Of a stretch of 64,000 nt of DNA, positions 16,647 through 24,568 are shown piece by piece. The translations under genes and the position numbers were made by a program. Below the pieces are notes generated by a model. That model was not told the origin of the DNA, did no database searches, and worked only from the letters and a program-made list of their open reading frames with translations. The stretch's first letter is position 1, and each line of letters opens with the position of its first letter. Origin of the DNA: Pseudoxanthomonas sp. z9 (GTDB taxonomy: Bacteria > Pseudomonadota > Gammaproteobacteria > Xanthomonadales > Xanthomonadaceae); the NCBI RefSeq assembly GCF_006542425.1, contig NZ_VFID01000007.1:62001-126000 (forward strand), written 5' to 3'.

Positions 16647-18881
16647 CTACCAGCTCACCGCCACGCTGGCCGACAGCGTGCGGCCCGGCGCGGTGTAGCG
16701 TTCCAGGGTGTTGCTGGTAGCGACCACCAGGGCGAGGTCACCGGCATCGAAGTAGCGGCGGTCGGCCAGGTTGAAGACGCCCAGGTTGAACTTCGCACCA
16801 GGCGCGAATTCCCAATGCGCGTAGAGGTCCAGCACGCCGTAGCCTCCCGGACGATAGAGGTTGCTGGCGGACGCATGGGTCTTGCGTCCAACGAAACGGC
16901 CCGCCAGTTCCACGCCCCACTGGGCCTGGTCATAGGCCAGGCCCAGCGCGGCGGTCAGCGGATCCACGCTGTCGAGCCAGGTGTCGTCGGTCTTGTCCTT
17001 GCCGCGCGACCAGGCCGCGGCGCCACTCAGCGACCAGCCGTCCCAGCTCGGAGACAACGCGCCGAAGTCGATGCCCGCCTTCACTTCGACGCCGTAGATC
17101 TCGGCCTCGGCGATGTTCTGCGACTGGAACACCATCAGCCCCTCGGTATTGAAGCCAATGTTGCGATTGGACTCGATGAAATCGTCGTACTGGTTGTAGT
17201 AGCCGGTCAGGCTGGCGTAGACGGCATCGCCGGAGAACCGCAGGCCCAGTTCCACGCCGTCGCTGGTTTCCGGCTTGAGATCGGGGTTGGCGATGGCGGT
17301 ATAGCCGAACTGGACGTTGGTGAAGCCGATGTTGACGTCGTTGTATGGCGGCGAACGGAAGCCGCGCGCATAGCCGCCGAACAGCGACCATTCGTCGTTG
17401 AAGTGCCAGACCAGGCCGAACTTGGGCGAGACGCTGGTCTCGTTGAGGCTGACCGCGCGAACGCCGGGATTGTCCTCGGCGAAGATGTTGTCCACTTTCG
17501 GCTTGAGCCGGTAGTGATCCACGCGCAGGCCCGGAATCAGTCGCAGGCGGCCATCGGCCATCGCGATTTCGTCCTGCACGTACAAAGCACCGACCGTGCT
17601 TTCGCTGTTGGGGAAGTCGCGCACGGGGAAGCTGTCGGGCGCCATCACCGGCGTGGTCACGCCGGTGAGCGGGAAGGTGCGCACGCCGTCGCGCTTCTGG
17701 CGGGTGCGGGTCCAGGCCAGGTCCACGCCGTAGCTCAGATCGTGCTGCGCGGCACCGGTTTCGAAATGCTTGCGGAAATTCGCCTGCAGACCGTAGGTGC
17801 GCTGGTCGAAATTGAACACGCGATCGCGGATGTCCTGCAGGATCGGCGTTGACAGCGTGCGCTCCTCGTGGGTGTACTGCGTGGTTTCGCTGTCCTGCCG
17901 GTAGATCTGCCAGTCCAGGCTGTCGGCAAAACCGGCATCGAGTCCATCCCATTCATGCGCCAGCGACAGGCGCGCGCGGGTCTGACGGTCGCGGGCCGTG
18001 ACCGCGGTGTTGAATGCTCCGGTCAGCCCTTGGCTGCCCAGCGCATTGAGCAGGTTCGTGTCTGTTTTGTCCTCGGCGCCTTCCACCGTCAGGCGGAAGC
18101 GCTGCTGCTCGTTCGGCGCGAACACCAGCCGGGTCAACAGGCTGCGGCCATCGCGTTCCTGCGGGTTGGGTTGCGTGCGGCGGCTGCCTTCGCCACCGAC
18201 GCGTCCCATGTTCTCGGTTTCCTTGCCCTGGCGATGGCCGACCACGGCCAGGCCGCTCCAGCGCTCGCCGCCGAAAGCGGCGGTGGCGCTGCCGAACAGT
18301 CCCTTCCAGTCGCCCTCGTAGCCGAGCTTCAAGCCGAAGTAGGCATCCTTCCCGTCCCCCAGATAGTCGGAGGGATCCTTGGTGATGAACGACACCACGC
18401 CACCGAGCGCGTCGGATCCGTACAGGGAGCTCGAAGGCCCGCGCACGATTTCAACCTGCTTGATCGTGTCCAGGTCGACCAGGTTGCGGCCGGCGTTGGA
18501 GAAGCTGCCGATCGAGAACGCATCGGCGACGGCGATGCCGTCGGTCTGGATGCGCACGCGGTTGCCGTCCAGGCCACGGATGCGGAATCCGCCCATGCCG
18601 AAACGGCCGAAACTCGAGGTGACGCTGACACCCGGCTCGTAACGCACCAGATCCTTGATGTCGCGTACCAGGTGATCGTCCATCTGTTCGCGGTCGATCA
18701 CGCTGACGGTGTTGGGCACGTCGGCGATCTCGCGTTCGCTGCGGGTCGCGGTGACCTGGATGCGTTCGAACTCGCGGGTGGGCGCTGTGCCGGCGGATGC
18801 GGCGTCGGCAGGCGTTTCAGCCTGGGCCATGCTTGCGCAGGCCAGCCACAATGCGGAGGTAAGCAGGGTTGGGCGAATCAT
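16647..18881 (-). CDS. TonB-dependent heme/hemoglobin receptor (HmuR-like)
   Basis: The 744-residue outer-membrane receptor has a signal peptide (ending SMAQAE), a TonB box region (ERIQVTATRSEREI), a plug domain (about 40-160, including VEIVRGPSSSLYGSDALGG), and a 22-strand barrel ending in W as outer-membrane proteins do. The FRSPPYNDVN and NPDLKPETS segments near residue 515-535 match the FRAP/NPNL boxes of heme receptors. It belongs to the TonB hemoglobin/transferrin receptor group. The ATG at 18881 starts the signal peptide. It is second in the operon after hemP and should be Fur-repressed. Confidence 0.92.
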   Translation of the reverse strand: MIRPTLLTSALWLACASMAQAETPADAASAGTAPTREFERIQVTATRSEREIADVPNTVSVIDREQMDDHLVRDIKDLVRYEPGVSVTSSFGRFGMGGFRIRGLDGNRVRIQTDGIAVADAFSIGSFSNAGRNLVDLDTIKQVEIVRGPSSSLYGSDALGGVVSFITKDPSDYLGDGKDAYFGLKLGYEGDWKGLFGSATAAFGGERWSGLAVVGHRQGKETENMGRVGGEGSRRTQPNPQERDGRSLLTRLVFAPNEQQRFRLTVEGAEDKTDTNLLNALGSQGLTGAFNTAVTARDRQTRARLSLAHEWDGLDAGFADSLDWQIYRQDSETTQYTHEERTLSTPILQDIRDRVFNFDQRTYGLQANFRKHFETGAAQHDLSYGVDLAWTRTRQKRDGVRTFPLTGVTTPVMAPDSFPVRDFPNSESTVGALYVQDEIAMADGRLRLIPGLRVDHYRLKPKVDNIFAEDNPGVRAVSLNETSVSPKFGLVWHFNDEWSLFGGYARGFRSPPYNDVNIGFTNVQFGYTAIANPDLKPETSDGVELGLRFSGDAVYASLTGYYNQYDDFIESNRNIGFNTEGLMVFQSQNIAEAEIYGVEVKAGIDFGALSPSWDGWSLSGAAAWSRGKDKTDDTWLDSVDPLTAALGLAYDQAQWGVELAGRFVGRKTHASASNLYRPGGYGVLDLYAHWEFAPGAKFNLGVFNLADRRYFDAGDLALVVATSNTLERYTAPGRTLSASVAVSW

Positions 18882-19070
18882 CGGGGTACGGCAGTCCTTG
18901 TTCGGTTTCCCGGCGCGCAACGCGTGCGCACCGTGGGTGGCGGGAAACCTGGAAGGCTGGCGGGCCGGTCGAACCGATGGCTGGCGCCCAGGCGGAGAGA
19001 GAAGGTCACCACCGCGGCGGCGCGCCCCGTCGGGGAGAGAGCGCGTTGGGGCGCGGCCGCGGCGGCGGTG

Positions 19071-19274
19071 TTACTTGGTCAGGATCAGCTTGTCGTTGCT
19101 GGTGTGGCGCAGGCGATAGATCTTGTCGCCATGGCGGATCAGTACTTCGCGCTGGCCCTTGAGCAGGACGTGGCTGTCCAGTACGTCCTCGGCGATGGCC
19201 GCTGGCCGCGGCGGCAGGCGGTCGCGCAGCGACAGGGGTTCGACGTTCGGCAATGAAGTGACGTTCGAGATCAT
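19071..19274 (-). CDS. hemP: Hemin uptake protein HemP
   Basis: The 67-residue protein carries the HemP signature at its C-terminus: SHVLLKGQREVLIRHGDKIYRLRHTSNDKLILTK, cut here to its core pattern of I-x-H-G-x2-Y-x-L-R followed by K-L-I-L-T-K. HemP is needed for heme receptor expression in some bacteria. The start at 19274 has GGAG about 12 bases upstream; the frame is open to 19298. It is the first gene of the leftward operon and lies directly behind the Fur box. A 189-bp gap separates it from the receptor. Confidence 0.95.
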   Translation of the reverse strand: MISNVTSLPNVEPLSLRDRLPPRPAAIAEDVLDSHVLLKGQREVLIRHGDKIYRLRHTSNDKLILTK

Positions 19275-19302
19275 GTGGTGGACTCCGGGTCGGGCCACTC
19301 AA

Positions 19303-19330
19303 ATGATAATGATTCTCATTGGCTAGTCAA
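19303..19330 (-). promoter_or_regulatory. hemP promoter overlapped by a Fur box
   Basis: On the minus strand TTGACT (19325-19330) and TATCAT (19303-19308) are spaced by 16 bases. A Fur-box match (19305-19323, GATAATGATTCTCATTGGC, 15 of 19 against the consensus GATAATGATAATCATTATC) covers the -10 and spacer. Iron-loaded Fur would block this promoter. Confidence 0.85.
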
Positions 19331-19385
19331 ATCTTTTTTTCAATGCCTGACTGGGGTTTCCGCCTCATCCGTCAATGGCCGGAAT

Positions 19386-20156
19386 TCAGGGGTATTCGCG
19401 CCGCAGGAAATCCCACAGGCCCAGCGCCACCGCGACCACGCCGCCCAGCAGGCCGGTCACGGCGACCTGTCCCATCAGTTCGCCCTGCCCCGCGAACACC
19501 TGCATCGGCAGCGTCCACGGATACCAAGGTCCGAAGCGGGCCGACTGGCCGATCAGGAAACCGGCCACGGTGGCGGTCATGCCAGTCGCGACCGCGACGG
19601 TGAAACTGCTCCAGCGCAGCGCGATCCACAGGTGCAAGCCGATGATGCAGGCGGACGCGGCCAGGACGACCGCCGCGCGCAGACCGAGGAAGACCCAGGG
19701 CACCGGGCCGCCGATGCCGAGCGGATTGTGCAGTTGCACCAGCAGCCATCCTCCCAGCGGAATCAGTGCGGCCAGCACCAGCGTGGCCAGCGCCACCATT
19801 CCGATCAGGATGATCAGCTTGCCCAGGTAATGGGCGCTGCGCGGAACCGGCAACGCGAGCAGGTGCTTCCACTGGCGTTCGCCGTGTTCCAGGCCGGCAA
19901 GGAGTGCCGATTGCAGGGTCACGTACAGCGGCAGCATCAGGAATGCCCACAGCAGCATCACGCCCTGGATGAAGCGCTCCCACGCCAGCAGCGGTGTCGC
20001 CAGCGGTTGCCCGCCCTTGCTCAGCAGCAATTGCAGCACCGACAGCGCCACCACCAGCCCCGGCGCGATGAAGCACAGGCGCAGGGCCAGCGTGCCCTTC
20101 AGTTTCAGCGACTCGGCGGACAGCGCGCGCAGGCTGGCGGGAATGATCGCGCTCAT
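19386..20156 (-). CDS. ABC-2 type transporter permease
   Basis: The 256-residue inner-membrane protein has six hydrophobic segments, as in ABC-2 permeases of the lantibiotic-immunity and CcmB-like type. A cytoplasmic stretch ALLAGLEHGERQWKHLLALPVPR (about 84-106) matches the conserved loop of exporters whose E-x2-x-W-K-L motif contacts the ATPase. Its start overlaps the stop of the ATPase gene by 4 bases, so the two form one exporter. The substrate is unknown. Confidence 0.88.
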   Translation of the reverse strand: MSAIIPASLRALSAESLKLKGTLALRLCFIAPGLVVALSVLQLLLSKGGQPLATPLLAWERFIQGVMLLWAFLMLPLYVTLQSALLAGLEHGERQWKHLLALPVPRSAHYLGKLIILIGMVALATLVLAALIPLGGWLLVQLHNPLGIGGPVPWVFLGLRAAVVLAASACIIGLHLWIALRWSSFTVAVATGMTATVAGFLIGQSARFGPWYPWTLPMQVFAGQGELMGQVAVTGLLGGVVAVALGLWDFLRREYP

Positions 20157-21070
20157 GCCGCCCGCCCCTGCGCAAGGTCACCGGTGAGGGTGAAGAACAG
20201 CGACTCCAGCGACACCGCCTCGCGCGCCAGATGGGAAACGCCGATGTGGCGGCCGACCAGCAGGCGGTTGATGTCCTGTTCGCTGCGCAGATGCAGATGG
20301 ACCTTCAATCCCTCCGCATCGAGATCGCTGATCCGCTCGCCGGCCTGGCACAGAGCCTCGGCGGCCATCGCGGGATCGTCGCAGCGGATCTGCAGGCGTG
20401 GGCGCGCGCGTGACCGCAGTTCCTCCAGTCGCCCTTCGAAGCGGAGTTGCCCGGCCTGCAGCACGCCGACATGGCTGGCAATCAACTCGATCTCGCCAAG
20501 CAGGTGGCTGGAGACGAACACGGTAATGCCCTGCTGCGCAAGCTCCCGCAGCAGCCGGCGCATGTCGAGGATGCCGGCGGGATCCAGGCCGTTGCTGGGC
20601 TCGTCGAGGATCAGCAGGCCGGGAGAAGGCAGCAGGCTGAGGGCCAGCGCCAGGCGCTGGCGCATGCCCAGCGAATACTCGCGCACGCGCCGATCGCCGG
20701 CGTCGCGCAATCCGGTCAGATCCAGTACTTCGTCGATGCGCTTGCGCGGCAGATCGAGCAGGCGGCGGGTGACTTCCAGGTTCTGCCGACCGCTGAGGTG
20801 AGGATACAGCGAGGGGGATTCCACCAGCGCGCCCCCCCGCGACAGTACCCGCCGGTCATCGCGCGCGAGCGGCTGGCCGAACAGTTCCACCCGTCCGCGA
20901 TCCGGATGCAGCAGGCCCAGCAACAAGCGCACCGTGGTCGTCTTGCCGGCGCCGTTCGGCCCCAGGAAGCCGTAAACGGTGCCCGCCGGCACATGCAGGT
21001 TGAGCGACTGCACGCCGAAGCCGCCGGGAAAGCGGCGTTGCAGATCGAAGGTCCGGATTGCGTAGGTCAT
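20153..21070 (-). CDS. ABC transporter ATP-binding protein
   Basis: The 305-residue ATPase has Walker A GPNGAGKTT (about residues 37-45), a Q-loop-equivalent at ESPSLYPHLSG, signature YSLGMRQRLALAL, Walker B LLILDEPSNGLDPAG and the switch His in SSHLLGE. The C-terminal 80 residues form an accessory domain as in the exporters of the ABC-2/CcmA group. It pairs with the overlapping permease gene. The partner substrate is not evident; the nearby heme operon is read the same way, but 111 bases and a Fur promoter separate them. Confidence 0.93.
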   Translation of the reverse strand: MTYAIRTFDLQRRFPGGFGVQSLNLHVPAGTVYGFLGPNGAGKTTTVRLLLGLLHPDRGRVELFGQPLARDDRRVLSRGGALVESPSLYPHLSGRQNLEVTRRLLDLPRKRIDEVLDLTGLRDAGDRRVREYSLGMRQRLALALSLLPSPGLLILDEPSNGLDPAGILDMRRLLRELAQQGITVFVSSHLLGEIELIASHVGVLQAGQLRFEGRLEELRSRARPRLQIRCDDPAMAAEALCQAGERISDLDAEGLKVHLHLRSEQDINRLLVGRHIGVSHLAREAVSLESLFFTLTGDLAQGRAA

Positions 21071-21235
21071 GGCCGCTCCTGCGGTTAGGGCCGCAGTATC
21101 GGCATCTGCGCCTCACGGACTCCCCTGCCGGGAGTCACGCCGTGTCGTTGGTCATGTGTTGTGGTGGTTTTGTGTGGGGCGTTTGATGGCTGATTGGAGC
21201 GTCGGGATCAGTGGCTCCGGTTTGCCCCCACCCCG

Positions 21236-21261
21236 GCCCTCCCCCGTGAACGGGGGAGGGG
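21236..21261. repeat. CCCTCCCCC palindrome
   Basis: A perfect 10-bp inverted repeat (21237-21246 with 21251-21260) around TGAA, just downstream of the aldo/keto reductase stop. It resembles GC-rich dispersed repeats common in Xanthomonadaceae and may end or protect the leftward transcript. Confidence 0.6.
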
Positions 21262-21278
21262 GCGAGATCCGGATTTCG

Positions 21279-22250
21279 TCAGCTGGCGGCGGCGCCGAGT
21301 CGTTCCCAGACGGTTTCGTCGTAGCGTTGCGCCAGATCGCTGGCGGTCAGATTCTGTTGCAGTTGCCCAACCCGGCTGGCGCCGGTGATGACGGTGGACA
21401 CATGCGGATTGCGCAGGCACCACGCGATCGCCAATGGCGCCGCGGCTTCGCCGAGTTCGGCCGCCAGCGCGGTGAAACGGCGCGCGCGCTCCAGCTTGCG
21501 GTCACCGGCGGTGCCGATCACCATCCGCTGCAACTCCTCGTTGCCGGCGTGGCCCAGGCGGGTATCGTCCGGAATGCCGTCGTTGTATTTGCCGGTCAGC
21601 AGGCCGGAGCCCAACGGCGACCAGGTGGTGGTGCCGAGGCCGAGTTCGGCGTACAGCGGCGCGTATTCGAGCTCGACCCGCTGGCGTCGCAGCAGGTTGT
21701 ACTGCGGCTGCTCCATGGTCGGGCCGTGCAGGTGATGCTGGCGCGCGACGCGGGCGGCCTCGCGGATCTGGGTCGCCGGCCACTCCGAGGTGCCCCAATA
21801 CAGCACCTTGCCCTGCCGGATCAGCGCGTCCATCGCCCAGACCGTTTCCTCGATCGGCGTTTCCGGATCGGGACGATGGCAGAAGAACAGATCCAGATAG
21901 TCGACCTGCAGACGCGCCAGCGCCGCGTGGCAGGCGTCGGTGACATGCTTGCGCGAGAGTCCGCGCTGGGTGGGACGAGGCGTTTCGGCCGAACCGAAGA
22001 ACACCTTGCTGGAGACGCAGTAGCCATCGCGCGGCAGGCCCAGATCGCGCAGCGCCTGGCCCATCACCGTTTCCGATGCGCCCTGGGCATAGCTTTCGGC
22101 GTTGTCGAAGAAATTGACGCCGTGGTCCCACGCGCAGGCCAGCAGATCACGCGCGCCTTCGCGACCGACGCGGTCGCCGAAGGTCACCCAACTGCCGAAA
22201 GACAGTGCGGACAACTGCAATCCGGAGTTTCCCAGGCGGCGGTACTGCAT
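21279..22250 (-). CDS. Aldo/keto reductase (Kv-beta/YghZ-like)
   Basis: The 323-residue NADPH-dependent oxidoreductase has the aldo/keto reductase catalytic tetrad: D and Y in FFDNAESYAQG (about residues 49-59), K in VSSKVFF (about 81) and H in FFCHRPDP (about 123). The C-terminal NADP-binding part (SPLGSGLLTGKYNDG, then ITGASRVGQLQQNL) is intact. Its closest family is the potassium-channel beta subunit-like group, which includes E. coli YghZ, a methylglyoxal reductase. The physiological substrate is not evident. It is divergent from the manganese exporter. Confidence 0.92.
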   Translation of the reverse strand: MQYRRLGNSGLQLSALSFGSWVTFGDRVGREGARDLLACAWDHGVNFFDNAESYAQGASETVMGQALRDLGLPRDGYCVSSKVFFGSAETPRPTQRGLSRKHVTDACHAALARLQVDYLDLFFCHRPDPETPIEETVWAMDALIRQGKVLYWGTSEWPATQIREAARVARQHHLHGPTMEQPQYNLLRRQRVELEYAPLYAELGLGTTTWSPLGSGLLTGKYNDGIPDDTRLGHAGNEELQRMVIGTAGDRKLERARRFTALAAELGEAAAPLAIAWCLRNPHVSTVITGASRVGQLQQNLTASDLAQRYDETVWERLGAAAS

Positions 22251-22327
22251 GGACGGCGGCCTCGCATGGACGGGTAAATGAGAACAGTTTACGCCCGGGC
22301 CCGCGGGCCTCCGCTAGAATGCGCGCA

Positions 22328-22445
22328 CTTACCTCCGGGGAGTAGCCCGTCCGCCGCGCGCGGATACCCTGCATCAACACACTTGGCGGCACGCCATGGT
22401 GCGGGAGGCGAAGCGAAGGCTTCGTCGGGCAAGACCGAAGGCAAG
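22328..22445 (+). promoter_or_regulatory. yybP-ykoY (manganese) riboswitch
   Basis: The region contains the two conserved internal loops of this riboswitch class. The 5' part is CGGGGAGTAGCC at about 22335-22346, and the 3' part is GGGCAAGACCGAAGG at about 22427-22441. An intervening helical arm spans 22347-22421. The next gene is a GDT1/TMEM165-type exporter, the usual target. The class senses Mn2+ and turns expression on. The exact edges are approximate. Confidence 0.9.
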
Positions 22446-22485
22446 CGCGACGCGACCCGGGCCGGGCTGCGTGCGTTTGCCTTCG
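22436..22485 (+). other. Likely expression-platform hairpin of the Mn riboswitch
   Basis: CGAAGGCAA at 22436-22444 is complementary to TTGCCTTCG at 22477-22485. Its 5' arm overlaps the 3' conserved loop of the riboswitch, so the two folds exclude each other. It ends 32 bases before the start codon; no U-tract follows, which favours translational or Rho control. Confidence 0.6.
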
Positions 22486-22517
22486 CGTCCATGCGAAGCC
22501 CGGCCCCGGAGTTCCTG

Positions 22518-23093
22518 ATGTTGCTGTCGTTCCAGGCCCTGCTGGTCTCAACCGGCACGGTCGCGCTCGCCGAGATCGGCGACAAGACCCAACTCCTCGC
22601 CCTTTTGCTGGCCGCGCGCTACCGCAAGCCCTGGCCGATCGCCTGGGGCATTCTCGCCGCCACCCTGGTCAACCACGCCATCTCCGCCTGGCTGGGCGCC
22701 GAACTGACCCGCTGGCTGTCGCCGGAGGTGCTGCGCTGGGGCGTGGCCGCGAGCTTCCTGGCGGTCGCGCTGTGGACGCTCAAGCCGGACAAGCTGGACG
22801 AGGACGAAGAGAAACTGCCGGCCTACGGCGCCTTCGTGGCGACCACGGTCGCGTTCTTCCTGGCCGAAATCGGCGACAAGACCCAGGTCGCGACCGTGCT
22901 GCTGGGCACCCGCTACGACCCCCTGTGGCAGGTGATTGCCGGCACCACCCTGGGCATGCTGGTGGCCAACCTGCCGGTGGTGTGGCTGGGCCACCGGTTC
23001 GCCGACCGGTTGCCGCTCAAGCTGGCGCGCACGGTCGCGGCACTGGTGTTCCTGGGCCTGGCCGCGTGGGTGGCCTGCTTCGGGATCGGCTGA
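22518..23093 (+). CDS. GDT1/TMEM165 family manganese exporter
   Basis: The 191-residue inner-membrane protein has two homologous halves, each with the signature E-x-G-D-K-[TS]-Q: AEIGDKTQLL near residue 19 and AEIGDKTQVA near residue 116. Six to seven helices are visible. Members export Mn2+ (or exchange Ca2+/Mn2+ for H+). The ATG at 22518 has GGAG upstream and the correct length; the frame runs through the riboswitch upstream. Control by the Mn2+ riboswitch agrees with an efflux role. Confidence 0.95.
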   Translation: MLLSFQALLVSTGTVALAEIGDKTQLLALLLAARYRKPWPIAWGILAATLVNHAISAWLGAELTRWLSPEVLRWGVAASFLAVALWTLKPDKLDEDEEKLPAYGAFVATTVAFFLAEIGDKTQVATVLLGTRYDPLWQVIAGTTLGMLVANLPVVWLGHRFADRLPLKLARTVAALVFLGLAAWVACFGIG

Positions 23094-23119
23094 ACGCGCG
23101 CGCGCCAGCCCGGTTCAGG

Positions 23120-23140
23120 CAGGCCGGGCGGGCCGGCCTG
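23120..23140. other. GC hairpin between exporter and nucleoside transporter
   Basis: CAGGCCG at 23120-23126 pairs with CGGCCTG at 23134-23140 around a 7-base loop. No U-tract follows. It may end the exporter mRNA or protect it. Confidence 0.4.
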
Positions 23141-23185
23141 CTAGACTGCCGCCTTTGAACGACGCTTAGTGGTCTGGGGGATTGC

Positions 23186-24484
23186 ATGGTGGAAGCTCTG
23201 GGGCGGATCGGCTTCGGCCTGTTCGGCCTGGCGGTACTGATCGGTATCGCCTGGCTGTTCTCGAACAATCGCCGCTCCGTCGACTGGCGGCTGGTGCTCA
23301 CCGGCATCCTGCTCCAGATCGGCTTCGCCGCCATCGTGTTGCTGGTGCCGGGCGGGCGCGACGTGTTCGACTGGCTGGGCCAGGGCTTCGTGAACGTGCT
23401 GAGCTTCGTCAACGAGGGCTCCAACTTCATCTTCGGCGGCCTGATGGACACCTCCAAGGTCGGCTTCATCTTCGCCTTCCAGGTGCTGCCCACCATCATC
23501 TTCTTCTCCGCACTGATGGGCGTGCTCTACCACCTGGGCGTGATGCAGGCGGTGGTGCGGGCGATGGCCTGGGCCATCACCAAGGTGATGAACGTTTCCG
23601 GCGCCGAAACCACCAGCGTCTGCGCCAGCGTGTTCATCGGCCAGACCGAGGCGCCGCTGACCGTGCGCCCGTACATCCCGCGGATGACCGAGTCCGAACT
23701 GATCACCATGATGATCGGCGGCATGGCCCACATCGCCGGCGGCGTGCTGGCGGCCTACGTGGGCATGCTGGGCGGCAGCGATCCGGTGCAACAGGCGTTC
23801 TATGCCAAGCACCTGCTGGCGGCCTCGATCATGGCCGCGCCCGCCACCCTCGTCGTGGCCAAGCTGCTGATCCCGGAAACCGGCACGCCGCTGACCCGCG
23901 GCACGGTGAAGATGGAAGTGGAGAAGACCACCAGCAACGTCATCGATGCGGCCGCGGCCGGTGCCGGCGACGGCCTGCGCCTGGCGCTGAACATCGGCGC
24001 GATGCTGCTGGCCTTCATCGCCCTGATCGCGCTGCTCAACGCACCGCTGACCTGGCTGGGCGAAATCAGCGGCCTGCAGGCGATGTTGGGCAAGCCGACC
24101 AGCCTGTCCACCCTGCTGGGTTACCTGCTGGCCCCGATCGCCTGGGTGATCGGCACGCCATGGGCGGACGCCACCACCGTGGGTTCGCTGATTGGCCAGA
24201 AGGTCGTGATCAACGAATTCGTCGCCTATACCGAACTGGCCAAGGTCGTGAATGGCCAGGTGCCGGGCATGATGCTGAGCGACGAAGGCCGCCTGATCGC
24301 GACCTACGCGCTGTGCGGCTTCGCCAACTTCAGCTCGATCGCGATCCAGATCGGCGGCATTGGCGGCCTCGCGCCGGAGCGGCGCGCCGACCTGGCCCGC
24401 TTCGGCCTGCGCGCGGTGCTGGGTGGATCCATCGCCACCTTCATGACCGCGACGATTGCCGGCGTGCTGACCCACTTCGGCTGA
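23186..24484 (+). CDS. Concentrative nucleoside transporter (NupC/CNT family)
   Basis: The 432-residue inner-membrane symporter imports nucleosides. Characteristic motifs are LPTIIFFSALMGVLYHLGVMQ, the SVFIGQTEAPLTVRPYI segment that forms the Na+/nucleoside site, and TMMIGGMAHIAGGVLAAYVG. The C-terminal NEFVAYTELA and GFANFSSIAIQIGGIG blocks are also there. The start at ATG 23186 has TGGGGGAT upstream. The ribokinase gene 84 bases downstream fits uptake of nucleosides followed by ribose salvage. Confidence 0.96.
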   Translation: MVEALGRIGFGLFGLAVLIGIAWLFSNNRRSVDWRLVLTGILLQIGFAAIVLLVPGGRDVFDWLGQGFVNVLSFVNEGSNFIFGGLMDTSKVGFIFAFQVLPTIIFFSALMGVLYHLGVMQAVVRAMAWAITKVMNVSGAETTSVCASVFIGQTEAPLTVRPYIPRMTESELITMMIGGMAHIAGGVLAAYVGMLGGSDPVQQAFYAKHLLAASIMAAPATLVVAKLLIPETGTPLTRGTVKMEVEKTTSNVIDAAAAGAGDGLRLALNIGAMLLAFIALIALLNAPLTWLGEISGLQAMLGKPTSLSTLLGYLLAPIAWVIGTPWADATTVGSLIGQKVVINEFVAYTELAKVVNGQVPGMMLSDEGRLIATYALCGFANFSSIAIQIGGIGGLAPERRADLARFGLRAVLGGSIATFMTATIAGVLTHFG

Positions 24485-24508
24485 TCGCCGCTTTCCGTTA
24501 TCACACAC

Positions 24509-24532
24509 CGCCGGAGACGATGCGCTCCGGCG
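24509..24532. other. 8-bp hairpin between CNT and kinase genes
   Basis: CGCCGGAG at 24509-24516 pairs with CTCCGGCG at 24525-24532 around an 8-base loop. No U-tract follows. It may reduce read-through into the kinase gene. Confidence 0.4.
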
Positions 24533-24568
24533 GGCAACCGCCCCGCCCGAAAAAACCTGATCACCTCC

